Under the pieces are notes generated by a model, which saw only the letters and a program-made list of their open reading frames with translations, did not search any database and was not told the origin of the DNA. The position numbers and the translations under genes are program-made. This document shows positions 1 to 11,440 of a stretch of 64,000 bases of DNA, piece by piece. The DNA is from Rugalucina vietnamica. Its lineage: Eukaryota; Mollusca; Bivalvia; Lucinida; Lucinidae. Location of the stretch: assembly GCA_964017185.1 (NCBI GenBank), contig OZ024869.1:61220761-61284760 (forward strand). The letters are read 5' to 3'. Each line of letters starts with the position of its first letter. The stretch's first letter is position 1.

Positions 1-1046
1 TAGCTCATCACTTCCTTATATGGAAGTAAGCATGAGGTGTACATTTCTATAAGGTAAATACAATTGACATTTTGAGACCGCTAAAATTGTACTAGTACTG
101 AGACAGAAATATCTCAGACAGGCACACAAAGGGATATGCTTGTCTGGTGGGAGGGAAAAAATGATGCTAGCAGACTTTCATCATTTAGAAACGGCCCGGG
201 CGTTTGGACACACCACACGTCATTTTCAAAAAGTCACAAAACGCGTAGCGAACAAAAATCGTTACAACAGTTCCTCCGTATTTCCTTCTCGTTTTGCTTT
301 CTTTTTCCAACAGCACATAAAGGGAAGAACAGTTCTCATAAAAACAAATCATACAGACGCTCTCACAGGGGTATGCGTCTGTTGCACGATGGTGCGATGT
401 CTCATACAGCATGCAAGACTGTAAAGCTTCTGCAAGTAAACAATGATACTTATCACTTATCTAAATCAAATCGACCAGATCTGTCCCATATCTTGGGCAT
501 TATCAGCTGTGTAGGAAGGAGACGTTAGCCTGCTATTGTTATACAGTTTTACCAATTTAAAAAGTATGGGTGGAAGGGTATGGCACAGCGTACTTGTATG
601 CGGTACGTGGCTTTGATGCGTAGTTATTGGCTAGCTGCCATTCGAGTAAATGGCGGCCTAACTAGGCAATTTGATCGGATCAGATGAATATTTAAGTGTG
701 ATAGTTCTGTTTCAATTGTTTTGTTTGTTGTTTTGTTTTTTCTTCTTTCTTCTTGAATAAAAGATACAAAAACAAATACAGTATGGCAATAAATATTGTA
801 GGTTTATTGTTGAAATGATGTTTTGCTTAATCCCTCAAGTTTTGCGACTTTTGAAAATGAAGTGTAGATTGTCTAAACGCCCGAGACGTTTATTAGCATG
901 ATTTTGCCTTCAGTATACGTCTCATGAATCTTTCTATCGTCCCTGCAATTTTCATTTCAATATCTTGAGTAGTTTTGACATTAGAGCAAAAACTCTATCG
1001 GTAGCGTTGGAAGTGTCGTTAAGTATATATATACGCGAACAGCTTT
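1..1046. other. No recognisable feature
   Basis: AT-rich sequence without a coding stretch I recognise. The open frames around 136-528 overlap one another on both strands, have no domain-like pattern and a biased composition, so I do not treat them as genes. No RNA gene or terminal repeat was seen. Confidence 0.4.
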
Positions 1047-1465
1047 ATATTACAACTCTTTTCTGCCGTCTGCTATCAGGGACTGGAATAATCTGACATC
1101 TGAAACAAGACAGATTGGTAATGTTAATACCTTCAAACAATATTTAAACAGAGAACGTGTTCCTAAGTACTTTTACAACGGCAGCAGGAGAGATCAAATG
1201 CTACATACTCGTCTTCGCACTAAGTGCAGTAGTTTAAAGATAAGAAAGTAGTAGCATCTCCACATTGTCAATGCGTAAGAATTGAGAGCACCTATCACTA
1301 CTTTTTGAATGTCCAATTTATGCAAACCACCGTTCAGAAATGTTCACTAGCTTACCACAGAGCCTTAATGTAACACTAAATCTTATTCTTTCCGGTGATA
1401 CCCTCCTGTCCGATGGCATTAATTCAGTCATACTTAAAATCATCGACACCAAGCGCAAATGGTAA
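1047..1465 (+). pseudogene. LINE remnant: C-terminal end of a non-LTR reverse transcriptase polyprotein
   Basis: Translation from about 1063 gives a stretch beginning LPSAIRDWNNL, a common pattern near the C-terminus of jockey/I-type LINE proteins (family knowledge). A stop at about 1250 and frame changes near 1270 and 1307 follow. The last frame reads FECPIYANHRSEMF and ends at the TAA at 1463-1465. The cysteine/histidine spacing fits the zinc-knuckle-like tail seen in such elements. No catalytic RT motif remains, so this is a 5'-truncated dead copy. The clade cannot be assigned from this piece alone. Confidence 0.65.
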
Positions 1466-1805
1466 CTAGTTAAACGTACACACCTACCGACAGCATGTCA
1501 GTAATTTCAATGTATCTTCCCGCGTTTCCCCTGGGCTTATTTGTGTGCACCCAGTCTCATTTAAACATTTTTCTTTTTATTTAGATATTCTCTCATTCCT
1601 AATTTCTCCTCTGTTTCATACTATCTTTCAAGAAACTTCACATAACAGAATATATTTCAGACTGAATTAACAGGTTAGGAGGTTTCACTGAAGAGATTTG
1701 TTTGCATCAAATCTTTTATCTATCCTCTCTATTCGTTTTCTTTACTATAAATGTTAAACCACCTTTTCATGATATTATGTATAGAACACCTACGGCAATA
1801 TAAAA
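1466..1805. other. No recognisable feature
   Basis: AT-rich spacer following the LINE remnant. It may include LINE 3' untranslated sequence, but no poly(A) or short tail repeat is obvious. Confidence 0.3.
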
Positions 1806-1848
1806 ACCAGAGGACCGTTGGTCCTGTAAGCGCTCACCTGAAACCTAG
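1806..1848 (+). repeat. Solo 5' terminus of a HINE-like (rolling-circle type) repeat
   Basis: The block reads ACCAGAGGACC, then GTTGGTCCT, then GCTCACCTGAA. The same block, with the same small palindrome of GAGGACC and GGTCCT, starts the large HINE-like insertion at 36372. Here only the terminus is present: none of the roughly 450-bp core follows, so this is a truncated copy. Confidence 0.55.
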
Positions 1849-1921
1849 TAGTTGGCCTTATTTTATTTTAGATTGTTTTTTTGGGGGACATTCTGGTGAA
1901 ACAGAAGGCGTATAATCTTTT

Positions 1922-1977
1922 TTCCTTGTAAATCGGGAGTCCTGGTATTTTTCTTGTAAATTGGGAGTCCTGGTTTA
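1922..1977 (+). repeat. Short direct duplication of about 28 bp
   Basis: CTTGTAAATCGGGAGTCCTG is followed closely by CTTGTAAATTGGGAGTCCTG, a one-mismatch tandem duplication. No wider family is visible in the window. Confidence 0.5.
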
Positions 1978-2069
1978 AAACCTGGGCTACTCCAATCTAA
2001 GACTTAGTGGAGACTTTAAACAGAAGTTTCATCTCCACATGACCTTAGCTGTTCTGTGACTTAAAACAC

Positions 2070-2243
2070 ATGCACGGATCCAGAGGGGGAGACCGGGGGT
2101 CTGGACCCCCCCTGGAATTTGGAAATTTTACCTAAAAAAAGGTAATTTCGGGATTTTTGGGGGGTTGGACCTCCCCTCATCTGTGAACAAAAATTACCAT
2201 TTTTGTTGGACCCCCTCTCATGAAAATTTCTGGATCCGCGCAT
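2070..2243. mobile_element. MITE of about 174 bp with GGATCC-containing inverted ends
   Basis: The left end reads ATGCACGGATCCAG and the right end CTGGATCCGCGCAT. These are inverted repeats of 14 bp with one mismatch. The hexamer AAACAC occurs immediately outside the left end (2064-2069) and one base outside the right end (2245-2250) and may be the target duplication. The interior is G/C-homopolymer rich and encodes nothing, so this is a non-autonomous DNA element. Confidence 0.6.
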
Positions 2244-2324
2244 GAAACACAAATTTAACTAATTAATTCTGTTGAAACATTTGCTGTCACTTCTAATCAG
2301 TATTTCATCATATGTGTATTCTTA

Positions 2325-2953
2325 ATGCACCAGTCATTTGTATACCTGGCTCCCCTTGGGCTGGGGATAGCAGGGACATAGCTGGGCTTAAGTGCAGGGA
2401 TTTAAATTCCCGCCAATATAGCAGTTAAGTGTCCAACCACACATTCAAACATGAATAGCTTGCATTAATTTACATAAACTATTTAGCTGTATTTTCGCAT
2501 TTAATATACATGTATACTTTAATTTCATAAGAACAAGTCACAGTTGTTGAAATCTAGTATGCCAAAATTTCAAGAACATAAGTTAAATTAATCTAAGTAT
2601 AAGAACCTGGGTGTCAATTTAGTTTTTCCCACCTTGGTTTTTGGAGTGGGAGTTTCTTTCTGATTGCGCCTTTTCCTGATCATTGCCTACTTGTACCTTT
2701 TAATGCCAAAGGTTGGAGCCTCCCTGATGTGTGTACGGGGTGGTCAAATTTATCTCCCCGAAACCACTAAACTAACATGCCTAATCTCACGACCATGGGA
2801 TAAGAGAATTAAGATTATTTAAATATCGTAGGTCATTTGTCGTTCCTCATTATTGTCAGTCACCGGAGGGCCGGGGCTTTTAGCAGGGCTTTAAATTTGA
2901 AAAGTTAATAGCCCTGCTATTCCCCTGCCCTAGGATACAAATGACTGGTGCAT
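2325..2953. mobile_element. TIR element, 629 bp, with a second repeat nested inside
   Basis: A perfect 19-bp inverted terminal repeat (ATGCACCAGTCATTTGTAT at 2325-2343, its reverse complement at 2935-2953) bounds the element. Inside the TIR, imperfect homology continues (an AGCAGGG box near each end). No transposase is encoded. The target duplication is unclear; TA or AA are possible. A copy of another repeat (2590-2700) lies in the middle. Confidence 0.7.
2590..2700 (-). repeat. Dispersed repeat shared with the 3' flank of the Penelope-like element
   Basis: The reverse complement begins near TACAAGTAGGCAATGATCAGG and matches two other places in the window, 26785-27015 and 59605-59840. The last of these lies just downstream of the Penelope-like RT on its coding strand. 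All three copies start at the same TACAAGTAGGCA boundary and differ in how far they extend, as 5'-truncated retroelement copies would. Confidence 0.55.
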
Positions 2954-5205
2954 AACTTGCTGCTTTAGGTGGCTTTCACAGTTGGGCACCTATTAAAAAT
3001 CACAACAGTAATTTTATACCACTGACATTCCAAGACGGAGCATATACTTTTTTGATTCTCCACAACTGTGTTGATTTTGTGCTGTTTACACCTAAATGTG
3101 TGTCTTTTTATATTAAGTTAAATGAGTGCCAATGTTTTTTGGAAAAAGCTGTTCACTTGGCTTAAAATATGTCCTCTTTGTATCAGTGCCTAATGTTTGG
3201 TTGCAATTTTCTTTTCTTTTTTCCACCTGGGTTTTTAGTGTGGGACTTTGGTTCTTACTGAGCCAGCTTAAAAGACCGTCGCCAATGGTCCAATTTTTAT
3301 ATGACCCCCTCCCCCCCCCCTCTTTGAGTAGAGAGACTAGCCAATCATGCACAAAATCCTATTTGGCAAGCTTTAATCCAAATAAAAGACTGAAAGGAAT
3401 ACAAGGGAAAAGAACTAGTCTTTGTAATCCAATAAATTTTTATTTATTCAACTACATTAAAAACGTATCATAATAATTTAATAGCCAAGCAGTAAAACAT
3501 ACATAAAGACTATTAGAATCTTATAAAAACAAACAAAAAAATGAAACTTAATGGATCATGAATGCTAATATAACTAATATCATTGATGAAGAAATAATGA
3601 GACTGTGTCTATAACATTAAAACCTTTGAAAAAGTCTAAATTTTGCATTACATTTTCGTTACTTATATAGATACCTTGTAAAAGCCATATTGTGGTACAT
3701 TTGAAGCTTACAGATTATAAAGTACAACAAATTGAAAACAGGCTCAATGATGTCAAATTATTATTGTACATGACAATCATAAACTTGTAAATAAAACAAG
3801 ATAATACACTTGTACTAACACTATACATTGCACCTGTATTTCTATTCTTTTTTATTCTATCTATTATTTTCTCTAAAGTTTCTTATGTTTGTTTACATTT
3901 ATATACATATATACGAAACAATCAACATATTTAGTAAAAAAGTTGATACATTTCAATCAACATCAAAATAAGCTCTATGCATGCAAATGCACATTAGCTC
4001 CATAATTGTATGTTAATATCCAGATTCTTTAAAATCACACCAAATAAGTCTATTCAATGCTCATCTCTGTGCAATAGTATCTTATAGCAAAATTTGCAAC
4101 AATATGCATTTATAAGCTTATCTCGTTGTCAATCACTCAACAAACTCAAACTATATAGCACCAGTCCTGCTTCATACAAGGTACAAATGCACCATTAAAA
4201 TAAAACTTTTACAATGCATCTAGATGTTTCTTTTCCTTAAAATAAAATTCATTATATCCTGTATATTTGAAGAGTTCTCTTTTCTCCAACATTATAGTCA
4301 CAGTCTCTTCATTTCTACAAACCTATATGAGATAATGTGGGTTTTTCCATTTCTTTATAATTATTATATACAATTGCAAATACAAAGTAACAACAGGAAA
4401 TTCAAAGAATTGCATTTTACCTTAGTTAATGAAAATAACATGTGGCTTTATATACATATGTCAATTATAAAATATGGATTTAATTCTTGTAACAACCTGC
4501 ATGTTAATGATAAAAGAACCACTTTTCTTTGTTGTTGTTCAGGTTAAGGTTTAATGTCCCGGTCAACAACTTTTCAGTAAGTCAAGTTAGAACTACTTTC
4601 TGAGTTCTTTACAGCTATTTCCTCTCTTGATCCAATGGTGTATCACAGAGCATCCACACTCCTAGAAAAGCCAGTGAATTAATATCAATGCAGATACAAG
4701 AACCAATAAAATTAAAACAAAAATGACTGAAATGAGGATGACTGAATGTTACATTTACAATACAACAACAACAAAAAGAAGAAAAAAGAAAAGAAAAGAC
4801 AATTAAAAAAAAAAAAAAAAAGGGTGGCAACCCCAAAATTAGCTAAACCACCTGATTTTATATCGAGTGGGGTTACGCCTTCGATTGTTTACTCTAATTT
4901 GCATGCTTTTGCATTCAAAGGACATGGATTCTCAATTCTTCTGTGGCATGATACACAGCTTGGATGATTTTAAGAAATAAAGAGATTAATCTGAATCAAA
5001 CAGCAACTTTATCTGAATCAAGTCATAATTGTAGTAGCTAATCTTAGTAAGCAAAAATATTAAGCTTATTACCTATTCTGCTTCGCAGCTTTGTTTTATT
5101 GTGAAGTTGTCATTATACAAACAACATTATTTGTCTCAAGAATGGGCCATGTCTTCGAACTGATTTCTTTTGTACTTCATTCATCTTCTGCTTCACATCA
5201 TTTGA
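2954..5205. other. AT-rich gene-free stretch
   Basis: No domain-like open frame or RNA gene. The stretch holds a C-homopolymer near 3306-3320, an A-homopolymer near 4805-4820 and long AT-rich tracts. Its right end may contain the 3' end of the Helentron that follows, but no terminal hairpin could be fixed by eye. Confidence 0.4.
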
Positions 5206-5209
5206 ATAT

Positions 5210-6331
5210 CTATTTGTCGAAGGGACAATATATAAGTTTATGATCAGACCAATAAGCCTCAATAACATCACTAAACACTTCAGAATTTGAAAAAATCAAG
5301 TCTAGCATTGATCCAGAGTCAGTTGTACATTGACTGATTTGCTGCATACACCAAAATAATGTTTCTACAAAATCCACAAACCCTGTATTGGCACCATCTG
5401 CCTGTACATTGAAGTCACCTAATATGACTAATTTAGTGTTCAGATCAATAACTGGCCTGAGATGACAGTGGATATCCTGTCCAAAATCAGTCTGTGAACT
5501 TTTGGGGTATTTGTACAATACAACAACTTGAACATAACTTCCTTGAACATTGAATATGTCAGCCAATATGAACTCAAATGACTTACATTGCATTTTTACA
5601 ACTTTCTGAATCTGCAAGTACTCCTTTACATATAATGCAAGTCCATGATATGGCCTGTTGTTTGCCTCTTTTACTGTGTCATCAAGTCTAACAAGTCTGA
5701 ACCGTTTCAGGGCAAAATGTACATTTTTATCCCTACTACATAATCTTGTTTCAGAAAATCCAATGACATCTGCTGCCAACACATTTGGTTCAAATTCAAC
5801 ATCCTTTAAATGTTTATGTAAGGATCTAGCATTGTTGAATGCGATTTTGGTTTTGCCAGGACCAATTTTATACAGAGGAATATAACAGAGCTCCAATGCA
5901 GCTTCTCTGCGTGGCCTTTCCATCTCTATATTCACATCATTATCTACAACCAGAGCAGCTTCATTCATATTCAATATATATAAATCCTCAAGCTTTTTCA
6001 CACGACTAAATGCAACATAGTGCATATGTGGCATTTTATACTTTCTGTCTTTCTGGGATAAATCAACAACTACCCTGTCTACTGTAGCTCCTTCAGCTTT
6101 GTAGACTGTTTTACCTGAAGCTGGTGTCAGTGGAAATTGGCTTCTTTGAAACGTTTTGTAGTTCACTATAAATGATCGTTGTGTTTCAAATACAGGTGTC
6201 CATTCTGAATGAATGCTTGAGTTGTAGAATTTCCTGTTTTTTTTCACGTGTTGCCTTACCAACCCGAGGGTCATCAAACAATACCCAAATAATGCTAGGT
6301 CGATTTGTTCCTTCCATCCACCTGAAGTCAA
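5210..6331 (-). pseudogene. Helentron C-terminal part: last PIF1 helicase motifs plus AP-type endonuclease domain
   Basis: The frame is 373 codons; its first 30 or so residues are out of phase with the ancestral protein. From about residue 30 (KKNRKFYNSS) it continues the helicase. A helicase motif VI-like stretch, HYVAFSRVKKLEDLYIL, lies at about 104-120. An exonuclease/endonuclease/phosphatase fold follows: NNAR at 166-169, the metal-binding glutamate in SETRL at 193-197, GDFN at 305-308 and the terminal SDH at 362-364. In this family the domain nicks DNA through a metal-dependent mechanism. Its place after the helicase marks a Helentron. It is separated from the upstream helicase only by the A8-run frameshift at 6237-6244; the endonuclease motifs themselves look intact. 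Confidence 0.85.
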
Positions 6332-8010
6332 CGTGTTTCACCACACCCGTAGCACCATTGGTTAAACCGTCTTCTACATCTACATTAGCTGTATGAACAA
6401 CAATCATTCCAACAACTACTGTTAATGACTTCTTCAATTGTCCTGTTTTGCCATAGTCTTTTGGAAGCCCATCAATAAGGGACTGCTGTCTTTTAGCAGG
6501 AATGTTTGATGAGACAACGATGTCATGGCATGGTATTATAATTTTTTCCCCTGGCAACTGACTCAAAATAGTGTCATTGTGTTGGTCTACATAAAAATTC
6601 TCCGCAAACAAATGAAGGGCGTCCTTTGGATAGTCATCAGTTTCATGGTGAACAACACATGTCTGCAGCTTTTGTTTGTCTTCCTCTGTCATTTCATTCA
6701 ACCGAAGTCGGTTTAATAGTTGTGCAAATGCAAGATCATCTTTCTGCCTCATGATATCAACCAATTCATACATTGTAAAGAGTTCTTTCCATAAGTTTTG
6801 TCCTAGTGAAGATGCTCCCACTTTCAAATCAAGTCTTATCAAATAATCACCTACTGGCTTTAGCTGGTACAGATCACCCACAGCAATAACACTTAAACCA
6901 CCAAAAACTTCTTTTGTTCCCATGAGCTGCTGTAAACGAATGTTGATAAAATTTAATGTCCTGTTCCCTACCATTGATATTTCATCAATAATGACAAGTT
7001 TCAGATGTCTATACTTAATTCTGAATGTGTTTAATTCATCGGCTGAAAGATGATTTGTGCCCTTTTGATACATTTTCTGGTGGAAAGTAGAGGAAATGGT
7101 TTGGCCACTTATATTCAATGCAGCAAAGCCCATGTAAGCACACAGTAAAATTCGTTTATCATCTGGATTTTCTCCATCTTTCAAATTCCACAATCTATAT
7201 AGACATTGATAAAGCGCCCGAATCACAACTGATTTACCAACACCTGCACCTCCTGTTAAAAAAGCATAGACTGGTTCATCTTTGGATTTAATCCAGTGCA
7301 CAATATGGTTAAAGAATTCTCTTTGTCTCAAATTAAGACTTCTGAGTAGTTGTAAATATTCATCATCTGGTAATAAAATACCACTTGTTTCTACTGGTGG
7401 CACTGAGCAAGTTGACTGTAATTCTATACCAATGTCATAATGCCTCTGCTCTACAACTCTGCTTGGGTTAAAGCAAACAAATGTTTCTGATTCTGCTGAC
7501 CCTTCTTCTTCCATTTCTCTATTTTCTTGCTCTGCATTAGGTGCAATTTGATCATAATCCCTTTCCTCATTTTCCATCATTTGTCTTGCAATCTCAAGCT
7601 CTTCAGCATGATGCTCATACTCATTTCTTTTGGACACCAGGGATGTCTGCACCGAGTTAAACCGAGCTTCATATGTTCCAAAAGAACCCATTAAATCCTT
7701 TTGTTCATTTCGCCAAGGTACAAAAAGCATAAGCTGCTCTCTAAAGTAATTTTCTGGATCCCTCTTTCTGTTGTATTTTACATACCTTATTATTCTTGGT
7801 ACTTTTCTTTTCTTGTATTTTGTTCCATTTTTTGCTTCGAACAACAGGTCTGAACTTTGACTGTTATTATCATCCAAGCTGTCATCACTTTCATCACCAG
7901 AGCTATTGACAAAACTGTCATCATCATTAGTGTCATCAACTTTCTCTGAAAACTTATTTCCTTTTGGAAAAGTGACGTCAACCTTTGAGACATAATCAGC
8001 TAAACATAAA
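6186..8010 (-). pseudogene. Helentron PIF1-like helicase domain
   Basis: The frame is open from about 8010 to a stop at 6186. In the 563-residue part starting at a TTG (7877) it shows the YFREQLMLFVPWRNE signature common before Helitron helicases (44-58), Walker A GGAGVGKS at 209-216, Walker B IIDEIS at 296-301 and the GDLYQLKPV motif at 334-342. The helicase unwinds DNA 5'-3' during rolling-circle transposition (family knowledge). Upstream, the acidic linker (codons for LADYVSK, then many D and S) is in this frame but lies one base out of phase with the Rep part, so a single-base deletion near 8010 separates them. The last helicase motifs lie in the next frame after the A8 frameshift. Confidence 0.88.
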
Positions 8011-8902
8011 TTTCCAAGCTGCCTGGGTCTTTAGAATACCTCTGTATTACATTTACAGATTCTACATCTGTGGATTCAGCAGGAAGTTCATCAAGAGCAG
8101 CTTTTGGCTTCAACAGAAAGATTCTTTCTTCTGGTATAGATGTGTTGATGAAAACAATATCCCTCGTACATTTTGTCAAAGGAATTTGCAGATCAAGATA
8201 AACAGCTTCTTGAGCACTGACCTCAACACAGTTAGAAAATACATTCCCAATATGCCTGACTTGTTTCTTTAGGTCAAGATTTCCTCTTCTAGCCTCTTTC
8301 GCTGCTGCCTCAAGTTGTGCACTCATACCTCTCTGTGATTTACTTATATAACCAACTATATATGAACCACAACCGTATGGCTCAAGAACAATCTGAATGT
8401 CAAGATTGGCCTTCCAGGCAAGAAGTATGTTTTCATTAAATGGATTTATTCTCATTTCCTTCACTTTTCGCTTAAAGAAAACCTTTGGTGCTTTCAATGA
8501 GCTTCTAATGCAACAAATATAATCTTCAAAATCCATTCTAGCAATTTTTTCTAGAAACTCATCAAATGGTATGTCTTCATTTTCCTTACACTCATTCATT
8601 GATTTTTGGAGCTCTACATTCTTTTTCTTGTACTTGTCAATGTTTTCTTCAAGAGGATACAGCAACATAGTTTTCGGTAATGGTGGCAATGGAAATCCAA
8701 ACCTACATATTGGTTTCCCCTTTTTTCTGCAGGTTCTAGAATGTTTGTGACTTTGAAGGTTAACAAGATTTGCTGTTTTCTCATTATCACTGTTGCAGGT
8801 AAGATATTGATCAACAAATTCAATTATTTTCTGTTCTGACTTTGTTTCTAAAGTTGGAGCATTTTGTACCCAAACAAGCATGTGAATATGAGGGGAGCCA
8901 CG
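8000..8902 (-). pseudogene. Helentron Rep endonuclease, HUH domain
   Basis: The Rep nickase cuts and joins DNA at the transposon end through active tyrosines. The HUH motif is encoded at 8882-8890 (His-Ile-His), directly followed by MLVWV. The classic Helitron zinc signature HKHSRTCRKKGKPICRFGFP lies at about residues 46-65 of the open frame. Two candidate catalytic tyrosines, Y174 and Y178, lie in SYIVGYISKS, the expected Y-x3-Y spacing followed by Lys. The domain is cut off from its N-terminal half by an in-frame TAA at 8903-8905, three codons before RGSPHIH is completed, so Rep is not made in one piece. It ends at a frameshift near 8010. Confidence 0.88.
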
Positions 8903-10950
8903 TTACTGAAACTCAACTCTATAAAAATAGTCAAGTACCTTTCCAATTGGCTCAGAACCGCTTTTTAGAATTGTATTGAGGAACTCTTGAACCCTATGAT
9001 CAAAGTACCTTGAACATGTAACTGGGTCTTTCTGAACTAGTTTTGTTTTCTCTTGCCAAGTAAGCCTTTCTAATTCTGTTTCAGAATATTCAATACCATC
9101 ATTTAATGTTGCTAGCATCTTCAACAGATCTGTCCATCTAGTATCTGCAGCTGACAATGACATAAACCAAGTAGGCAAAGAAAGTTGCCTAATCATTGCA
9201 AAAATGTCTTTCTTGCGCATTTCTAAATAGGCAGGTGAATTTCTCAGTTGGCGAAATATATAATAGCCTTCATCAAGATTTACAAGTTTGTCCAAATAAT
9301 TTGAATCTCTAGCTTCAGCTGCAGTTATTTTTTTTCCTCGCTTTTTACATCTTCTAACAGCTAGGTTGACTTTATCACTGATTTGTTTCATCTGTAGCTT
9401 TTTGTGTTTAAAGAATATATTTGGAACTGACTGTGCAGCTCTCCTGTCAACACTTCTCAATTCCCATTTAACAATGTCACTATAATGAACTGGAACAATT
9501 CGTTCTTCATTACTAGGTGGTGTTTGTCCACAGAATATGGATGGGAAGCACAAATATTCTGCATCTTTATCATTATATAGACTTAAAGGATGTTGTCCTT
9601 CACCTGGTGCAAAAGTGAAAACTTTGTCAGATGTACTGTCAATATCAGCATCATCCACTAATGTATCAATATTGCCAACATGGTCATTAGCATCTATCTC
9701 ACTGTAATGATCAGAATCATAATCAGTTGGTGCATTAGCGTCCTTTTTACTTGTGATTTCTTCCTGCTTTTCATTTTCCTTACTATGTTTGTCATTAGTT
9801 TGTTCTCTTGGAACTCCTAAAAATTCTCTGACTGTTTCCTCTGCACTTTCAGTAACTTCCTGAAACCAGTCATCATCAATTACAATGCCAGAGTTCTTGT
9901 ATAGCTTGCTGTTGTTCATAAGCCAATGCAGAGCAGTCAAAACTCTTAATGGTCTTACATTTTCTTTAAAGTCAACCGTTTTATAGGAAAGTTTCTTTTT
10001 CAACTGGATAGCAACTGTAAAATTTTCATCCATTGGCCTTGGCAGACAGTTTATTGTAGGCTGAATATCAACAGGAACATTGATTACATTCCCTTTCAAG
10101 GAATATTGGCCACCACGTGGTAATTCTCTTATCTGCATAAATGGAATACGCAGTGCTATTAACCTCTCTTCTAATTGGTGTAAGTTTAGCTCTGGTGGCT
10201 TGATTGGCCACTTCATTCCATTAGTTACTGATAGCTTTGGAATTTTATTATCTCTTAAGGCACTTAAGCAAGTATGAAATATCCATTCTTTATTATCGAC
10301 AAATATAAAGTCTGTACAATGCTGTCGTTTACTTTCGGCTGGAATATGGGTATTCTTTAACATAGAAACACTTTTCCTGAACCATGTCTGGTGACAACAT
10401 GAACAGACATACAAAGGCCCAATAGAAATATCGGAATGAAATTGTTTGATAGCATTTTCAATATTTACAAAGTCTTTGCGCTGAGGTTTTGGAACACTAT
10501 CTGTGTCATGCTTACATCTTTTTCTAGGAACATTTATTCCAGAATTATCTTCAAATTTTCTTTTTTCCTGCCTTACTTGTTGCTTCTTAATTCTCTCACA
10601 TTCAAGAAAATAAGGATTTTCCCTTGCCTTCTGTTTTGATGCCTTCTGGTATATTCTCTCCTTTGCATTAAAATTATGATTTTTCCTTGCTGATTGCTTT
10701 GATTCCAACTGATACACAGTTTCTTTTCTTTTGAACACAGGGTCTTTTCTTGCTGATTGCTTTGATTCCAACTGATACACAGTTTCCTTGGCCTTAAAAA
10801 CAGGATTGCCTCCCACAGATTGCTTTGATTCTCTTTCTTTTGTTTTGAACACAGGGTCTTTTCTTGCTGATTGCTTTGATTGCAACTGATACACAGTTTC
10901 CTTGGCCTTAAAAACAGGATTGCCTCTAACAGATTGCTTTGATTCTCTTT
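8903..10950 (-). pseudogene. Helentron linker repeats, cysteine-rich DUF6570-like region and Helitron-like N domain
   Basis: This frame runs from the repeat linker to the TAA just before the HUH motif. The N-terminal 110 residues are alternating copies of KETVYQLESKQSARKDPVFK-type units. A CSCCHQTWF segment and the LRIPFMQIRELPRGGQ stretch resemble the region usually found before Helitron N domains (family resemblance, not tested). The last 200 residues include PAYLEMRKKDIFAMIRQLS and WFMSLSAADTRW, the core of the Helitron-like N domain leading into Rep. The linker between these is rich in D, E and N. The part upstream of about 10946 is in another frame because one linker repeat lacks four bases. 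Confidence 0.82.
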
Positions 10951-11440
10951 TGTTTTGAACACAGGGTCTTTTCTTGCTGATTGCTTTGATTCCAACTGAT
11001 ACACAGTTTCTTTTCTTTTGAGCACAGGGTCTTTTCTTGCCGGTTGTTTTGATTGCAACTGATACACAGTTTCCTTGGCCTTAAAAACAGGATTGTCTCT
11101 AACAGATTGCTTTGATTCTCTTTCTTATGTTTTGAACACAGGGTCTTTTCTTGCTGATTGCTTTGATTCCAACTGATACACAGTTTCTTTTCTTTTGAAT
11201 ACAGGGTCTTTTCTTGCTGATTGCTTTGATTGCAACTGATACACAGTTTCCTTGGCCTTAAAAAAAGGATTGCCTCTCACAGATTGCTTTGATTCTTTTT
11301 CTTTTGTTTTGAACACAGTGTCTTTTCTTGCTGATTGCTTTGATTCCAACTGATACACAGTTTCCTTGGCCTTAAAAACAGGATTGGTTCTCACAGATTG
11401 CTTTGAGTCTCTTTCTTTAGCTTTGAATGCAGGATTTTGT
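10690..11440 (-). repeat. In-frame tandem repeats in the Helentron linker
   Basis: Alternating blocks encode ETVYQLESKQSARKDPVFK (63 bp) and a shorter block resembling ESKQSVRGNPVFKAK. They repeat about nine times and are nearly identical at DNA level. The composition is Lys/Gln/Ser-rich, hydrophilic and likely helical. The homogeneity suggests recent expansion or gene conversion. This array holds two of the element's lesions: the AAA-to-TAA stop at about 11126 and the 4-bp deletion near 10946. Confidence 0.8.

Noticed and set aside
136-528. Overlapping open frames on both strands near the left edge
   Set aside because: No motif, overlapping in three frames, composition typical of non-coding DNA.
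4615-4967. Open frames rich in F or K
   Set aside because: Products of the A-homopolymer and AT-rich tract near 4750-4820.
7790-7993. Methionine-rich minus frame overlapping the Helentron linker
   Set aside because: Shadow frame of the acidic Asp/Ser-rich linker of the helicase protein.
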